Notes: generated from the sequence alone by a model not told the origin. 64,000 bases of DNA from Synechococcus sp. LTW-R (GCF_014217875.1 NZ_CP059060.1:1984001-2048000); one strand, 5' to 3'; positions 20,176-32,696 are shown, numbered from the stretch's first letter. A program made the numbers and translations.

Positions 20176-22956
20176 GTGACCGAGGCCACCGCCGCTGCTC
20201 CTGCCACCGCTGCGGAGGCTCTGTCCAAGACGTACGACCCGGTGGGTACCGAGGCCCGTTGGCAGCAGGCCTGGGAAACCCAAGGCGCCTTTCACCCCGA
20301 CCCGAAGGCCCCCGGTGAGCCGTTTTCGGTGGTGATTCCACCGCCAAACGTGACCGGCAGCCTGCACATGGGCCACGCCTTCAACACGGCCCTGATTGAC
20401 ACGATCGTCCGCTTCCAGCGGCTCCAGGGCAAAAACGTGTTGTGCCTGCCCGGCACCGACCACGCCTCGATCGCAGTCCAGACGATCCTGGAGAAGCAGC
20501 TCAAAGCCGACGGCAAGCGCAAGGAAGACCTCGGCCGTGAGGCCTTCCTGGAGAAGGCCTGGGAGTGGAAGGCCCAGAGCGGCGGCACGATCGTCGGGCA
20601 GCTGCGTCGCCTCGGTTATTCGGTGGATTGGCGCCGGGAGCGCTTCACCCTCGACGCCGGCTGCAGCGAAGCGGTGATCGAGGCCTTCAACCGCCTGCAC
20701 GAGCAGGGCTTGATCTACCGGGGCGAGTACCTGGTGAATTGGTGCCCCGCCTCCGGGTCAGCCGTGAGCGATCTGGAGGTGGAGATGAAGGAGGTGGATG
20801 GCCACCTCTGGCACTTCCGCTATCCCCTGAGCAGCGGCCAGGGCTTCCTGGAGGTGGCGACGACCCGCCCCGAAACCCTCCTCGGCGACACCGGCGTGGC
20901 GGTGAACCCGAAGGACCCCCGCTATGCGGAGCTGGTGGGCCAGACCCTGACCCTGCCGCTGGTGGGTAGGGAGATTCCGATCGTGGCCGACGACCACGTC
21001 GATGCCGAGTTCGGGACGGGCTGCGTCAAGGTCACCCCCGCCCACGACCCCAATGACTTCGCGATCGGTCAGCGCCACAACCTGCCGCTGATCACGGTGA
21101 TGGCGAAGGACGGCTCGATGAATGAGGCCGCCGGTCGCTTCCAGGGCCTCGATCGCTTTGAGGCGCGCAAGGCCGTGGTGGCGGCGATGGAGGAGGAGGG
21201 CTTCCTGGTGAAGGTGGAGGACTACCGCCACAGCGTTCCCTTCTCCGACCGGGGCAAGGTGCCCGTCGAGCCCCTGCTCTCCACCCAGTGGTTTGTCAAA
21301 ACCGAGCCCTTGGCGGCCCGCTGCCGCGAGGCCCTCGAGAACGCCGATCCCCGCTTTGTGCCGGAGCGTTGGAGCAAGGTCTACCGCGACTGGCTCACCG
21401 ACATTCGCGATTGGTGCATCTCCCGCCAGCTCTGGTGGGGCCACCGCATCCCCGCTTGGTTTGTGGTCAGTGAGACCGGCGGTGTGATCACCGATTCCAC
21501 CCCCTATGTGGTTGCCCGTGATGCAGCGGAAGCCCAGGCCAAAGCGGACGCCCAGTTCGGTGCGGGTGCCGCCCTGGAGCAGGATCCGGACGCCCTCGAC
21601 ACCTGGTTCTCCAGTGGTCTCTGGCCCTTCTCCACCATGGGATGGCCCAATGCTGAGGCGGCGGATCTGCAGCGCTGGTACCCCACCAGCGTGCTGGTGA
21701 CGGGCTTCGACATCATCTTTTTCTGGGTGGCCCGGATGACGATGATGGCCGGCGCCTTCACCGGGAAGATGCCCTTCCAGGACGTCTACATCCACGGCCT
21801 GGTGCGGGATGAGAACAACCGCAAGATGAGCAAGTCGGCGGGCAACGGCATCGATCCGCTGCTGCTGATCGACCGCTACGGCGCCGACGCCCTGCGCTTT
21901 GCCCTGGTGCGTGAGGTGGCAGGTGCCGGCCAGGACATTCGCCTGGATTACGACCGCAAGTCGGACACCTCCGCGACGGTGGAGGCCTCACGCAACTTCG
22001 CCAACAAGCTCTGGAACGTCACCCGCTTTGCCCTGATGAACCTGGGCGGCGAGACCCCCGCGAGCCTGGGTGAGCCCGATCCCGCGGCCCTGCAGCTGGC
22101 GGACCGTTGGATCCTCTCGCGGTTGGCCCGTGTGAACCGCGAGAGCGCTGAGCGCTACGGCAGCTATGGCCTCGGCGAGGCGGCGAAGGGGCTCTATGAA
22201 TTCGCCTGGAACGAGCTCTGCGACTGGTACGTCGAGCTGATCAAGCGCCGCTTGAACCCCGGCGAGAACCCCAGCGCTGAAGCCCTGGCGGATCAACGCA
22301 CGGCCCGCCAGGTGCTGGCCAAGGCGCTGAATGAATTGCTGGTGATGCTGCATCCCCTGATGCCCCACCTCTGCGAGGAGCTCTGGCATGGCCTCAACGG
22401 CGAGCTGGAGGAGACGTTCCTGGCGCTGCAGCCCTGGCCGACCCTCGACGTCTCGGCCCTGGATGACGACCTAGAGGCGTCTTTCGCCGACTTGATTGAG
22501 GCGATTCGCGTGGTGCGCAACCTGCGGGCGGTGGCAGGCCTGAAGCCCAGCCAGAGCGTTCCGGTGCGGTTCGTGACCGGCCGCAGTGCCTTGGCGTCGG
22601 TGCTCAGTGCCGCCACCGCGGACATCACGGCCTTGACCCGCGCGGAGCGGGTGGAGGTACTCGACCCCGCCGCCGCTGAGGCCAATCCCGCCGCGAAGGC
22701 CCTGGCCGGGGTGAGCGGTGAACTGCAGGTGTTGCTGCCGATCGACGGTCTGGTGGATCTCGATGCGCTGCGGGGCCGCCTGGAGAAGGACATCGCCAAG
22801 GCGGAGAAGGAGATCAAGGGGCTCTCGGGTCGCCTCTCCAATCCCAACTTCGCCTCGAAGGCTCCCCCTGAGGTGGTGGCGGAGTGCCAGGCCAACTTGG
22901 CGGAGGCGGAGGCCCAGGCGGAGCTGGCCCGCAAGCGCCTGGTCGACCTGGGTTGA
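20176..22956 (+). CDS. valS: Valyl-tRNA synthetase
   Basis: ValS charges tRNA-Val. The 926-residue class I enzyme has the HIGH-like motif as HMGHAFN (about residue 56), the editing (CP1) domain with [11 protein letters not shown], and the KMSKS motif as [11 protein letters not shown]. The last 70 residues form the C-terminal coiled coil that contacts tRNA. Translation starts at a GTG (20176). Its TGA overlaps the ATG of the following membrane protein. Confidence 0.97.
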   Translation: MTEATAAAPATAAEALSKTYDPVGTEARWQQAWETQGAFHPDPKAPGEPFSVVIPPPNVTGSLHMGHAFNTALIDTIVRFQRLQGKNVLCLPGTDHASIAVQTILEKQLKADGKRKEDLGREAFLEKAWEWKAQSGGTIVGQLRRLGYSVDWRRERFTLDAGCSEAVIEAFNRLHEQGLIYRGEYLVNWCPASGSAVSDLEVEMKEVDGHLWHFRYPLSSGQGFLEVATTRPETLLGDTGVAVNPKDPRYAELVGQTLTLPLVGREIPIVADDHVDAEFGTGCVKVTPAHDPNDFAIGQRHNLPLITVMAKDGSMNEAAGRFQGLDRFEARKAVVAAMEEEGFLVKVEDYRHSVPFSDRGKVPVEPLLSTQWFVKTEPLAARCREALENADPRFVPERWSKVYRDWLTDIRDWCISRQLWWGHRIPAWFVVSETGGVITDSTPYVVARDAAEAQAKADAQFGAGAALEQDPDALDTWFSSGLWPFSTMGWPNAEAADLQRWYPTSVLVTGFDIIFFWVARMTMMAGAFTGKMPFQDVYIHGLVRDENNRKMSKSAGNGIDPLLLIDRYGADALRFALVREVAGAGQDIRLDYDRKSDTSATVEASRNFANKLWNVTRFALMNLGGETPASLGEPDPAALQLADRWILSRLARVNRESAERYGSYGLGEAAKGLYEFAWNELCDWYVELIKRRLNPGENPSAEALADQRTARQVLAKALNELLVMLHPLMPHLCEELWHGLNGELEETFLALQPWPTLDVSALDDDLEASFADLIEAIRVVRNLRAVAGLKPSQSVPVRFVTGRSALASVLSAATADITALTRAERVEVLDPAAAEANPAAKALAGVSGELQVLLPIDGLVDLDALRGRLEKDIAKAEKEIKGLSGRLSNPNFASKAPPEVVAECQANLAEAEAQAELARKRLVDLG

Positions 22957-23545
22957 TGGACTGGCAGAGCTGGCTCCCGGTTCTGCAGTCCCCCGCGGGG
23001 GCCCTGCTGTTCATCCCTCTCTATGCGGTTTGGGTGACGTTGCTGTTGCCGGGGGTCTGGGCGTCGATGTTGGCCGGCGCCTTGTACGGCACGTGGTGGG
23101 GCAGCTTGATCGTCTTCATTGGGGCCTGCCTCGGGGCTGAAGCGGCCTTTTTGCTGGGACGGACCTGGCTGCGCGGTTGGGCGATGGGCCGGCTTGAGGC
23201 GTTCCCCAAGCTGCAGGCGGTGGAGCAGGCGGTCAGCCGTGAAGGCTTGAAGCTGGTCCTTCTGACTCGCCTCTCGCCAGCGTTTCCGTTCTCCTTGCTC
23301 AACCTGGCCTATGGCCTGAGCGAGGTCAGCCTGCGCGATTACACGCTTGGTCTGATCGGGATCATCCCCGGCACGATCCTGTTCTGCGGCTTGGGGGCCC
23401 TCGCCGGTGATGTGGCCCGCTTCGGTGACGTGCTGAGCGGTGAGGCGGATCCCTTCACCTGGACCCTCCGGGTGGTGGGGATTGCCGCCACGGTGGCCTC
23501 GGTCTGGCTGGTGGGCCGGGCCGCCCAGCGGGCCCTCAAGGCGGC

Positions 23546-23561
<16 letters not shown>
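22956..23561 (+). CDS. DedA/TVP38/TMEM64-family membrane protein
   Basis: The 201-residue protein starts at ATG 22956 inside the valS stop (TGATG). It has about five hydrophobic segments. The central block GALYGTWWGSLIVFIGACLGAEAAFLLGR and the later LTRLSPAFPFSLLNLAYGL match the VTT (SNARE-associated) domain, which contains re-entrant loops and is linked to lipid scrambling or undecaprenyl-phosphate recycling in other bacteria. The substrate here is unknown. Its last 16 bases overlap the convergent small gene next to ligA. Confidence 0.85.
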
Positions 23562-25755
<2,194 letters not shown>

Positions 25756-26184
25756 TCAGGCAGCGGCCATCTTTTGAATGCGATCAACTTTCCAGTCGTC
25801 CTCGACCTTCACGAAGGTGAAGTCCAGGGGCAGCTCGGCGTTGTCTTCGGCCTTGAGCTTCACGGTCAGGGTGATTTGGTCCTCCTGGATGCGGGGACGC
25901 CCGGACTTGAGGTTGCGGTACTTGTTCAGCTGCAGGCCAGCCAGGAAGCGAATGAACTGCTGCCGGTTCACGTGGGAGCGGTAGTTCTTCGTGGTCAGCA
26001 GGTAGGCGGCGTCAATGCGGCCGGAGGCCACCTGGGTGAAGAACTGCTTGATTACGGGATTGATGCCCCGGGCTTCCAGCACCAGCTTGACGGCGCTGAT
26101 GGTCCAGTACAGGAGCAGGGCCCCGGCGCCAGCCAACAGGGCTTTGGTGCCGATCTGAGAAATCAGGGCCGTATTGAGGTCCAT
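25756..26184 (-). CDS. Membrane-anchored hypothetical protein (NTF2-like fold possible)
   Basis: I chose ATG 26184 (MDLNTALISQIG), giving 142 residues; the earlier open frame is low complexity. One membrane segment (ALLAGAGALLLYWTISAVKLV, about residues 12-32) is followed by a soluble domain: FFTQVASGRIDAAYLLTT, then DFTFVKVEDDWKVDRIQ. The pattern of a helix-rich start and a beta-rich end with a closing W-K-V-D strand resembles small NTF2-like or DUF4864-type domains, but this is a weak assignment. It lies 12 bases upstream of ligA on the same strand. Confidence 0.65.
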   Translation of the reverse strand: MDLNTALISQIGTKALLAGAGALLLYWTISAVKLVLEARGINPVIKQFFTQVASGRIDAAYLLTTKNYRSHVNRQQFIRFLAGLQLNKYRNLKSGRPRIQEDQITLTVKLKAEDNAELPLDFTFVKVEDDWKVDRIQKMAAA

Positions 26185-26221
26185 CGCGCCCGGGACGAGT
26201 ACATGCGGCTCATGAGTCTGA

Positions 26222-26237
26222 CTGACGGGCCCGTCAG
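26222..26237. promoter_or_regulatory. 16-base perfect palindrome in a divergent promoter region
   Basis: CTGACGGGCCCGTCAG is its own reverse complement and sits in the 83-base gap between the divergent membrane-protein and SprT genes. The place suits an operator acting on both. There is no T-run, so it is not a terminator. No regulator is known for it. Confidence 0.4.
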
Positions 26238-26267
26238 AATGCGGCGTAGCCGTCCAGCTCCTCCGGC

Positions 26268-26798
26268 GTGCCCCTCGCACCGCTGCTGCCGCTTTATCAC
26301 CGCCTCAACCGCGAGCACTTCGAGGGTTCCCTGGCCAGCGCCGATGGGACCAGCCTGGTGAGCGTGCGTTGGAGCGATGGACGCATGCGGCGCAGCGCCG
26401 GTCTGTATCGCTATGGCCCCGGTGTCAGCGAGATCGTTCTCTCGCGACCCCTGCTCGAACCGCTGCCCCTGGAGGCCTGCCTCAGCACGCTCTGCCACGA
26501 GATGATCCACGCCTGGATCCATTGGGTGGTGCGGGCCGACGAGGTCCACGGTCCCCACTTCCGGGCGCGGATGGCGGCCATTAATGGGGCGCAGCAGGAG
26601 TTTCAAGTCAGCGTCCGCCACAGTTTTCCGGTGCCGGCGCAACCGGCGAAGTGGCTGGCCCGTTGCCCGGGCTGCGGTTTGCAGTCCCCCTATCGCCGCC
26701 GCCGCCAGGGGGTGGCCTGCCGGCGCTGCTGCGATCGCTTTGAAGGGGGCCGTTGGAGCGCCCGTTTCCAGCTGGTCTTCGAGCGCTCCGCCGCCTAA
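26268..26798 (+). CDS. SprT-like zinc metalloprotease domain protein
   Basis: The 176-residue protein starts at a GTG. His77-Glu78-Met-Ile-His81 in LCHEMIHAWIHW is the HEXXH zinc protease motif, with His94 or His97 in DEVHGPHF as the third ligand. A C-terminal zinc ribbon is formed by CPGCGLQ and CRRCCDRF. SprT/Spartan proteins act on DNA-protein crosslinks in eukaryotes; bacterial versions are poorly studied. Loss of motif residues is not seen, so activity is plausible. Confidence 0.85.
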   Translation: MPLAPLLPLYHRLNREHFEGSLASADGTSLVSVRWSDGRMRRSAGLYRYGPGVSEIVLSRPLLEPLPLEACLSTLCHEMIHAWIHWVVRADEVHGPHFRARMAAINGAQQEFQVSVRHSFPVPAQPAKWLARCPGCGLQSPYRRRRQGVACRRCCDRFEGGRWSARFQLVFERSAA

Positions 26799-26807
26799 GT
26801 TCCGCCC

Positions 26808-26912
26808 ATGGCCACGGTTCTTTGGGTTTGGCAGCTCAGCGGCGTCTCGATCGCCCTGCTGGGCCTTGGGCGTGAGCGCTGGTTGCGTGCCCGCCGCTTG
26901 GGCCGGGGCTAG
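26808..26912 (+). CDS. Possible 34-residue membrane peptide
   Basis: An ATG at 26808 opens a frame of 34 residues (MATVLWVWQLSGVSIALLG then a basic end RERWLRARR). The hydrophobic start and positive tail look like a small single-pass membrane protein. It fits exactly between two genes on the same strand and leaves 19 bases to the next start. No SD is clear. Random open frames of this length are common in high-GC DNA. Confidence 0.35.
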   Translation: MATVLWVWQLSGVSIALLGLGRERWLRARRLGRG

Positions 26913-26931
26913 GTCTCACTAGCCTGAGTTG

Positions 26932-27546
26932 ATGCGCGACTCCTACGACGACTGGTCCTCCGAGCGGCCCGAGCGCCCGGCGTACCGCCGTGGGGAGCGA
27001 GGCCTGGACCAACGGATGGACCAGTGGGTGTCAGCGGGTCGCCAGTTCGTCGATGGTGTCTCCGGCGCCCGTCCCGGTGGTCGTCGCGCTTCATCAGGCC
27101 TGCGCCTGGATCAGGTCGGACGTTGGGTGGAGGACAAGATCGATTGGCTGCTGGAGGACGATGACGGCTGGCGGGAGTCCTGGGAAGAGCCTGCGTCGCC
27201 AGCCCAGAGCCGTCGTCAACCCTTAGACGCGATCTCCCGCCGGGGCCGATCCGTTCGCCCCCCTGTTCGCGTTGAGGCTCAGCCGCAGCCCAGTGTCCCG
27301 GCGTCGGCCCAAGAACCTGCCGAGCCCGATGCTTGGCCGGAAGACGACAGCTTCACGCTGAACCGCTGGAAGCGCGAGACCAGCCCACGGATGCCGGATC
27401 CCACGCGTTCGGATCGCTCCAGTTCAAATCGAGCCGGTTCAGATCGAACCAGCTCAGATCGAACAGTGGAGGTCGTTGATCCTCAGCCGTTCGATGCCGG
27501 CCTGGGCAGGTCGTTGCCCCGCTCAACCCGGCGGCGGTCACGCTGA
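26932..27546 (+). CDS. Hypothetical low-complexity protein
   Basis: The protein has 204 residues from ATG 26932. The N-terminal part (YDDWSSERPERPAYRRGE, then QVGRWVEDKIDWLLEDDD) looks folded and acidic; from about residue 85 it turns into a disordered Pro/Arg/Ser region with a short repeat of the kind SDRSSSNRAGSDRTSSDR. I recognise no domain. The last 64 bases overlap a convergent gene, so the very C-terminus may not be conserved. Confidence 0.6.
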   Translation: MRDSYDDWSSERPERPAYRRGERGLDQRMDQWVSAGRQFVDGVSGARPGGRRASSGLRLDQVGRWVEDKIDWLLEDDDGWRESWEEPASPAQSRRQPLDAISRRGRSVRPPVRVEAQPQPSVPASAQEPAEPDAWPEDDSFTLNRWKRETSPRMPDPTRSDRSSSNRAGSDRTSSDRTVEVVDPQPFDAGLGRSLPRSTRRRSR

Positions 27547-27839
27547 ACCTGGTGCTTGGAGCGCCGGGTTCGGGCTCTCCGTTCTTGGACCTGGAAGGGA
27601 CAGCCCTGCTCGCGCAGTTGGGCGTTCACGGGTGCAATTAATTCGCGAGGAACGTCCTCGGCCATTTGCTCGACGCTGGTGCTGATCGAGGCGCAGCCGT
27701 CGGAGAGCAGTTCAAGGAGGGAGGCCCACTGCTCGACGAGGGTGGGCTGGGGCGGACTGGTGCTGGTGTGGGGCCGTCTGCGTGAGCGGCTCCTGAGGGG
27801 AATCACGGTCATGACCATCGCTTGCGTTAGGTCAATCAT
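27483..27839 (-). CDS. Hypothetical small protein
   Basis: The frame encodes up to 118 residues. Its middle section VEQWASLLELLSDGCASISTSVEQMAEDVPREL reads as amphipathic helix typical of real coding sequence, while both ends are Arg-rich. Starts at 27839, 27818 and 27812 are all possible; none has a clear SD. It converges on the low-complexity gene with a 64-base overlap. No family is recognised. Confidence 0.5.
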   Translation of the reverse strand: MIDLTQAMVMTVIPLRSRSRRRPHTSTSPPQPTLVEQWASLLELLSDGCASISTSVEQMAEDVPRELIAPVNAQLREQGCPFQVQERRARTRRSKHQVQRDRRRVERGNDLPRPASNG

Positions 27840-27909
27840 CCCGCCAGCACACCTAGGCGCAACCTGTCAACCCTTTTCTGGTTCAACTCGTAACACCTGC
27901 AAGAAAATG

Positions 27910-28527
27910 TTATGGAGTTTTGTGTTCTGCGGGGCCGAGCCAGCGCTCCAGAAGCGGTGAGAAGACTTCTCGGATCACGGTGAGCTCCCGGCCGCCGCGG
28001 AAAAAGCGGTAGTGCCGGCTCCAGTAGGGGCCGGCCATGCCAAATCCGTCCTCCAGCCAGGGGGCCTGCACGCGCGCAAGGCCATCCACCTCCCGGTAGA
28101 GCTCGGCGCGGTTCGCGGTGAGGCTCGTCCAGATCGGCTGGTTGCGGGCCTGCAGATGGCGCTCCGCTTGCTGCTGGTTCCACCAGCTCTCGGCCCAGGC
28201 CAGGGTGAGGGGGCCGCAGCGCAGCCAGACCTGGCGCCGCAGCAAGGGGGGCTCGAGCTCTTCCACCTCCTGGGGCGCTTCGCTGGCCACCTGCTGGTCG
28301 GCCTGCATCGCGATCACTTCCACCTGAACGGGCTGCCCGGTGAGTGACTGGAGGTGCCGGGTGGGACTGCCATCCCCGAGAAGCAGCAGGCGCCAGGGGC
28401 CGCTGAGTTGGGGGCCATCGCTGCTCGCGTCGCTGCACAGTCCTGCCGCCACGGCCTCAGGCGCGGCTTGCCAGAGGGGCTGGGGCGAGGGCCAGAGTTC
28501 GGTGGCTTGCTGCGGGCTGCTCAGCAT
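27910..28527 (-). CDS. Chorismate lyase (chorismate-pyruvate lyase, cyanobacterial type)
   Basis: The enzyme removes pyruvate from chorismate to give 4-hydroxybenzoate, the ring precursor of plastoquinone in cyanobacteria. The 205-residue form begins at ATG 28527 (MLSSPQQATELWP), which avoids the upstream gene; the open frame reaches 28584. Conserved-looking parts are PIWTSLTANRAELYREVDGL, GPYWSRHYRFF and ELTVIREVFSP, matching the DUF98/UbiC-like fold of cyanobacterial chorismate lyases. The assignment comes from pattern memory, not alignment. Confidence 0.75.
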   Translation of the reverse strand: MLSSPQQATELWPSPQPLWQAAPEAVAAGLCSDASSDGPQLSGPWRLLLLGDGSPTRHLQSLTGQPVQVEVIAMQADQQVASEAPQEVEELEPPLLRRQVWLRCGPLTLAWAESWWNQQQAERHLQARNQPIWTSLTANRAELYREVDGLARVQAPWLEDGFGMAGPYWSRHYRFFRGGRELTVIREVFSPLLERWLGPAEHKTP

Positions 28528-28534
28528 CTTGGCG

Positions 28535-29209
28535 TCAAAGACCGGCTCCGATGCTGACGCGCCGGCGCATCCCATTGCGTTCAATCACGGCCCCATCGCT
28601 CTGGATGGCCACCAGGCGCCAACCGCTGCTGCCGATCTGCTCTCCGACGAGCGCGTTGCTGGAGCTGGCGCCCTGCTGAAAGATGGCCGACCCCCGTTGG
28701 CCGGGGATTTGGACCACGCCGACCAATTCGGGCAGTGCGGGCTGCGGCTGCGCTGAGCTGGTCGCGGGTTCCAGGGCAGCTGGAACTGCGGGAAGCGGCG
28801 GCAGCTGGGCAATCCAGGCTTCCTCCACCGGCGGCGGCGGGAGCGAGGTGCTGGGGGCAGGTTCGTCGCTGGGGCTGAGGTTGTGCAGGTCGCTCAGCAG
28901 ACGGGCATTGCGCTCCAGCCGCAATTGGCGTTGGGCGGTGCTCCAGCCCTGCCAGAGCCCCACGCTGGCGCCGAGGGAGCAGAGGATCACCGCGGCGATG
29001 ACCCATTGCTTGGCGCGTAGGCGCTCGGCGATCGACGTTGCGGCTGCACTGCTCGCCGGGGTTGGCGTTGCTTCGCGGACGTCGACTTCGATCGTCTCCT
29101 GCAGCTCAGGTGCCGGGTCGCTGTTGGGATGGAAGACCCGATCCATCACCTGCTCGGCCTTGAGCTCCCAGTAGGCCCTTGAGGTGTTGGTGGAGCGGAG
29201 AGTGCTCAC
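28535..29209 (-). CDS. Single-pass membrane protein of unknown function
   Basis: The 224-residue protein has a soluble N-terminus (RAYWELKAEQVMDRVFHP), one membrane segment near residues 69-87 (WVIAAVILCSLGASVGLW), a coiled-coil-like stretch (STAQRQLRLERNARLLSDL), a Pro-rich linker and a C-terminal small beta domain (LVGVVQIPGQRGSAIFQ ... WRLVAIQSDGAVIERNG). That C-terminal domain resembles PilP/GspC-like periplasmic domains, but no pilus genes are nearby. It lies directly upstream of chorismate lyase. Confidence 0.65.
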   Translation of the reverse strand: MSTLRSTNTSRAYWELKAEQVMDRVFHPNSDPAPELQETIEVDVREATPTPASSAAATSIAERLRAKQWVIAAVILCSLGASVGLWQGWSTAQRQLRLERNARLLSDLHNLSPSDEPAPSTSLPPPPVEEAWIAQLPPLPAVPAALEPATSSAQPQPALPELVGVVQIPGQRGSAIFQQGASSSNALVGEQIGSSGWRLVAIQSDGAVIERNGMRRRVSIGAGL

Positions 29210-29233
29210 ACGGGGCAGCGCTGTCGCCGAACC

Positions 29234-31156
29234 TTATCGGCTTTGCGGGCTGCTGACGAGGGTGTTGTTGCGGCGACTCTCCAACTCCAGCCAGAGCATC
29301 AGGGCCGTCACGTCGGCATGGCTGACCCCGGGAATCCGCGAGGCCTGCCCCAGGTTGCTCGGTTGGATGGCGCTGAGTTTCTCGCGGGCTTCCCGCGAGA
29401 GGGTGCCGATGCGCTCGTAATCGATGCCCTCGGGGATGCGGCGCTCGGCTTGCTTTTTCAGTTGATCGATTTGCTGCTGCTGCCGGGCCAGGTAGCCGCT
29501 GTACTTGATGTCGATCTCGGCCCCTTCGCGCACGTCCAGGGGGAGCTCGGCTTCGGCGAGGCCATGGCGTACCAGGTCTCCGCTGTGGAATCCCGGACGC
29601 CGCAGGAGGTCGGCAAGGGTGATCGATCCCTTGATGGCTGCCTTGGTTTCCTCGACCACTGCCGGTGCCACAGGGTCACTGACCTTCAGGCGGACGCTCT
29701 CGAGACGTTGTTTTTCGGCCTCGATCGCCTCCTGTTTGCGCTCGTAGATCCCCCAGCGACGGTCATCGATCAAGCCCAGCTCACGCCCGAGGGGTGTCAG
29801 CCTGCGGTCGGCGTTGTCTCCGCGCAGCACCAGGCGGTATTCGCTGCGGCTAGTCAGCACCCGGTAGGGCTCCCGCAGATCCTTGGTGATCAGGTCATCG
29901 ATCATCGTGCCGATGTAGCTCCCCTCCCGCGGGAAGTGGACGGGCTCCTGCTGCCGCAGCTGACGCACGGCATTGAGGCCCGCCACGAGCCCTTGGGCTG
30001 CCGCTTCCTCGTAGCCGGTGGTGCCGTTGAGTTGGCCGGCACTAAAGAGGCCTTTGACCCGTTTGGTCTCCAGGGAGGGCTTGAGCTGGGTGGCGGGCAG
30101 GTAGTCGTAATCGACGGCGTAGGCCGGGCGCAGCATCACGCACTGCTCCAGGCCCGGCAGGGTGCGCAGCAGCTCCAGTTGCAGCCGCTCCGGTAGCCCC
30201 GTGGAGAAGCCCTGGACGTAGATCTCCGGGGTGTCTCGGCCCTCGGGCTCCAGGAAGATCTGGTGGCTGTCCTTGTCGGCAAAGCGCACGATCTTGTCTT
30301 CGATCGAGGGGCAGTAGCGGGGCCCCTTGCTGTCGATGACCCCGCCGTAGATCGGGGTGAGGTGCAGGTTGTCTCGGATCAGCTGGTGGGTGGCCGCGGT
30401 TGTGCGGGTGATGTGGCAGCTCATCTGCTCTCCACTGACCCAGCTGGCGGGATCAAAGGAGAAGTAGCGATCGGCGGCGTCGCTGGGTTGCTCCTCCAGT
30501 TGATCGAGGGCGATGCTGCGGCGATCCACCCGGGCCGGGGTTCCGGTCTTGAGGCGGTCCGTCTGGAAGCCCAGTTCCTGCAGGGCCTCGGTCAGACCTT
30601 CGGCGGCCTGCTCACCGGCGCGGCCGGCGGACATGGATTGATGCCCTACCCAGATCTGCCCGCCCAGGAAGGTGCCGGCGGTCAGGATCACGGCCCCAGC
30701 GCTGTAGGTGCTGCCGAAGTAGGTGCGCACGCCCTGGATGACGGCGTCCTCGACCACGAGTCCGGTCACCATCGCCTCGCGCAGGGCCAGGTTGGGGGTG
30801 TGCTGCAGCAGTTGCAGCATCTGACGGGAGTACTGGCGTTTGTCGGTTTGGGCGCGCAGGGCCCAGACCGCGGGTCCGCGGCTGGCGTTCAGGACCCGTT
30901 TCTGCAGGGCCGTGGCATCCGCGAGCCGTCCGATCACGCCGCCGAGGGCATCCACCTCGTGGACTAGCTGACTCTTGGCCGGACCGCCCACCGCCGGATT
31001 GCAGGGCTGCCAGGCGATCCGGTCGAGGTTGAGGGAGAAGAGTGCGGTGCTGCAGCCCAAGCGCGCCGCGGTGATGGCCGCTTCGCAGCCGGCATGACCG
31101 CCGCCGACGACGATCACGTCGAAGTGCTCGATCGGGGCGAAGTCAGCGGAAACCAT
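29234..31156 (-). CDS. mnmG: tRNA uridine-5-carboxymethylaminomethyl modification enzyme
   Basis: MnmG (GidA) with MnmE installs carboxymethylaminomethyl groups on wobble uridines. The 640-residue protein starts with the FAD-binding loop [21 protein letters not shown]. It contains the family signatures [15 protein letters not shown] and [21 protein letters not shown], and the C-terminal helical domain that binds MnmE. Length and motifs are normal. It is followed upstream by dnaB on the same strand with nine bases between. Confidence 0.97.
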   Translation of the reverse strand: MVSADFAPIEHFDVIVVGGGHAGCEAAITAARLGCSTALFSLNLDRIAWQPCNPAVGGPAKSQLVHEVDALGGVIGRLADATALQKRVLNASRGPAVWALRAQTDKRQYSRQMLQLLQHTPNLALREAMVTGLVVEDAVIQGVRTYFGSTYSAGAVILTAGTFLGGQIWVGHQSMSAGRAGEQAAEGLTEALQELGFQTDRLKTGTPARVDRRSIALDQLEEQPSDAADRYFSFDPASWVSGEQMSCHITRTTAATHQLIRDNLHLTPIYGGVIDSKGPRYCPSIEDKIVRFADKDSHQIFLEPEGRDTPEIYVQGFSTGLPERLQLELLRTLPGLEQCVMLRPAYAVDYDYLPATQLKPSLETKRVKGLFSAGQLNGTTGYEEAAAQGLVAGLNAVRQLRQQEPVHFPREGSYIGTMIDDLITKDLREPYRVLTSRSEYRLVLRGDNADRRLTPLGRELGLIDDRRWGIYERKQEAIEAEKQRLESVRLKVSDPVAPAVVEETKAAIKGSITLADLLRRPGFHSGDLVRHGLAEAELPLDVREGAEIDIKYSGYLARQQQQIDQLKKQAERRIPEGIDYERIGTLSREAREKLSAIQPSNLGQASRIPGVSHADVTALMLWLELESRRNNTLVSSPQSR

Positions 31157-31165
31157 GGGTTGACG

Positions 31166-32581
31166 CTACGGCGCCGCCAGGTTGCGGAAGCGGGTGTACT
31201 GCGGCTCAAACAGCAGCTTGACCGTGCCCACCGGCCCGTTCCGGTGCTTGGTCACGATGATCTCGGTGATGCCCCGGTCGGCCGTGTCAGGGTTGTAGTA
31301 CTCGTCCCGGTAGATCATCAGCACTAGGTCGGCGTCCTGCTCGATCGAGCCCGATTCCCGCAGGTCACTGAGCATCGGTCGCTTGTTGGTCCGGGATTCC
31401 ACGCCCCGGCTCAGCTGGGAGAGGGCGATGACCGGCACGTTCAGTTCACGGGCCATCTGTTTGAGGCCTCGGGTGATGCGGGACAGCTCCTGGACGCGGT
31501 TGTCCGAGCCGCCCCCTTCCATGAGCTGCAGGTAGTCGATGATCACGACCCCGAGCTCCTTGCCGCTTTCGGCCATCAGCCGCCGGCAGAGGGAGCGCAT
31601 CTCGAGCACCCCCACGTTGGGTTTGTCGTCGATGTAGATCGGAATCTGCCCGAGGGTGCTGATGCCTTGTCCCAGCAGCGGCCACTCCTCGGGTTGCAGC
31701 CGGCCGGTCCGCAGCCGGCCGCTCTCGATGCCCACCTCCATGGCCAATAGGCGGTAGGTCAGCTGCTCTTTGCTCATCTCCAAGGAGAAGACGCAGACCG
31801 GCAGGTTGTGGAGCTGGGCGACGTTCTTGGCCAGGTTCAGCGTGATCGCGGTCTTCCCCATGGCGGGGCGTCCGGCCACGATGATCAGGTCGCTGCGCTG
31901 CAGCCCCTGGGTCATGGCATCGAGGTCGTAGAAGTTGACCGGGATGCCGGCCACGGCCGTTCCCAGGGAGCGGCTCTCGATCTCGTTAAAGGTGGCCGTC
32001 AGGATTTCAGCCGTGGGGGTCAGGCCCGTGCTGGGTTTCTCCTGGCTGATGGCAAAGATCTTCTGCTCGGCCTCATCGAGCACCTGCTCCATGGGCTTGC
32101 CCTGATCGAAGCCCAGCTGGATCACCTCATTGCCTGAGCGGATCAGCTGACGGCGCAGGAACTTGTCCATCACCAGGCGCGCGACCTGGTCGATCGAGGC
32201 CGTGGAGAGGGTGCGCTCCACGAGCTCCACCAGCCGGCTGCTGCCGCCGACCTTCTCGAGGGCGCCGGTGTCCGCCAACCAGGCGGTCATAGCCGTCAGG
32301 TCGGTGGGTTTGCCCTGGCTGTGCAGCATCAAGGCGGTGCGATAGATCTCCCGGTGGGCTGAGAGATAGAAGGCCTCCGGTTGCAGCACGTCGGCCACGC
32401 GGCCGATGGCATCCGGGTCCAGCAGGATCCCGCCCAGGACCGCTTCTTCGGCCTCCAGGTTCTGGGGCGGCACCCCGTCGGGCATCGCCTCGAAACGCTC
32501 GTCCTCCCGTGGCCGGCCCCGGGGCGCCCCGCGGCCGCCGCCCTCCTCGGCGTCGCTTTGGTTCAGGGGAACGCTCACCAT
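31166..32581 (-). CDS. dnaB: Replicative DNA helicase
   Basis: DnaB is the hexameric fork helicase. The 471-residue protein has the N-terminal helical domain (NLEAEEAVLGGILLDPDAIG), the linker, and the RecA-like motor with Walker A GRPAMGKTAITL, Walker B VVIIDYLQLM and the C-terminal RDEYYNPDT motif. Many cyanobacterial dnaB genes carry an intein; none is present here, since the motor domain is continuous. It is upstream of mnmG and downstream of rplI, from which a strong terminator separates it. Confidence 0.97.
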   Translation of the reverse strand: MVSVPLNQSDAEEGGGRGAPRGRPREDERFEAMPDGVPPQNLEAEEAVLGGILLDPDAIGRVADVLQPEAFYLSAHREIYRTALMLHSQGKPTDLTAMTAWLADTGALEKVGGSSRLVELVERTLSTASIDQVARLVMDKFLRRQLIRSGNEVIQLGFDQGKPMEQVLDEAEQKIFAISQEKPSTGLTPTAEILTATFNEIESRSLGTAVAGIPVNFYDLDAMTQGLQRSDLIIVAGRPAMGKTAITLNLAKNVAQLHNLPVCVFSLEMSKEQLTYRLLAMEVGIESGRLRTGRLQPEEWPLLGQGISTLGQIPIYIDDKPNVGVLEMRSLCRRLMAESGKELGVVIIDYLQLMEGGGSDNRVQELSRITRGLKQMARELNVPVIALSQLSRGVESRTNKRPMLSDLRESGSIEQDADLVLMIYRDEYYNPDTADRGITEIIVTKHRNGPVGTVKLLFEPQYTRFRNLAAP

Positions 32582-32599
32582 TGCTTTGGGAGGGGCTGC

Positions 32600-32636
32600 A
32601 AAGAAAAAGCCGTCAGTCCCGTTGGGGCCTGACGGC
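32600..32636 (-). terminator. Rho-independent terminator of rplI
   Basis: On the minus strand GCCGTCAG pairs with CTGACGGC (8 bp) around a 12-base loop and is followed by TTTTTCTTT. It lies 60 bases after the rplI stop and just before dnaB, so it isolates the two transcripts. Confidence 0.88.
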
Positions 32637-32696
32637 GAAGGGGGTGCTCATTGTGGCGGGAACCCTGGGGTTCGCCTAGACCACGTTGAACGGTTC

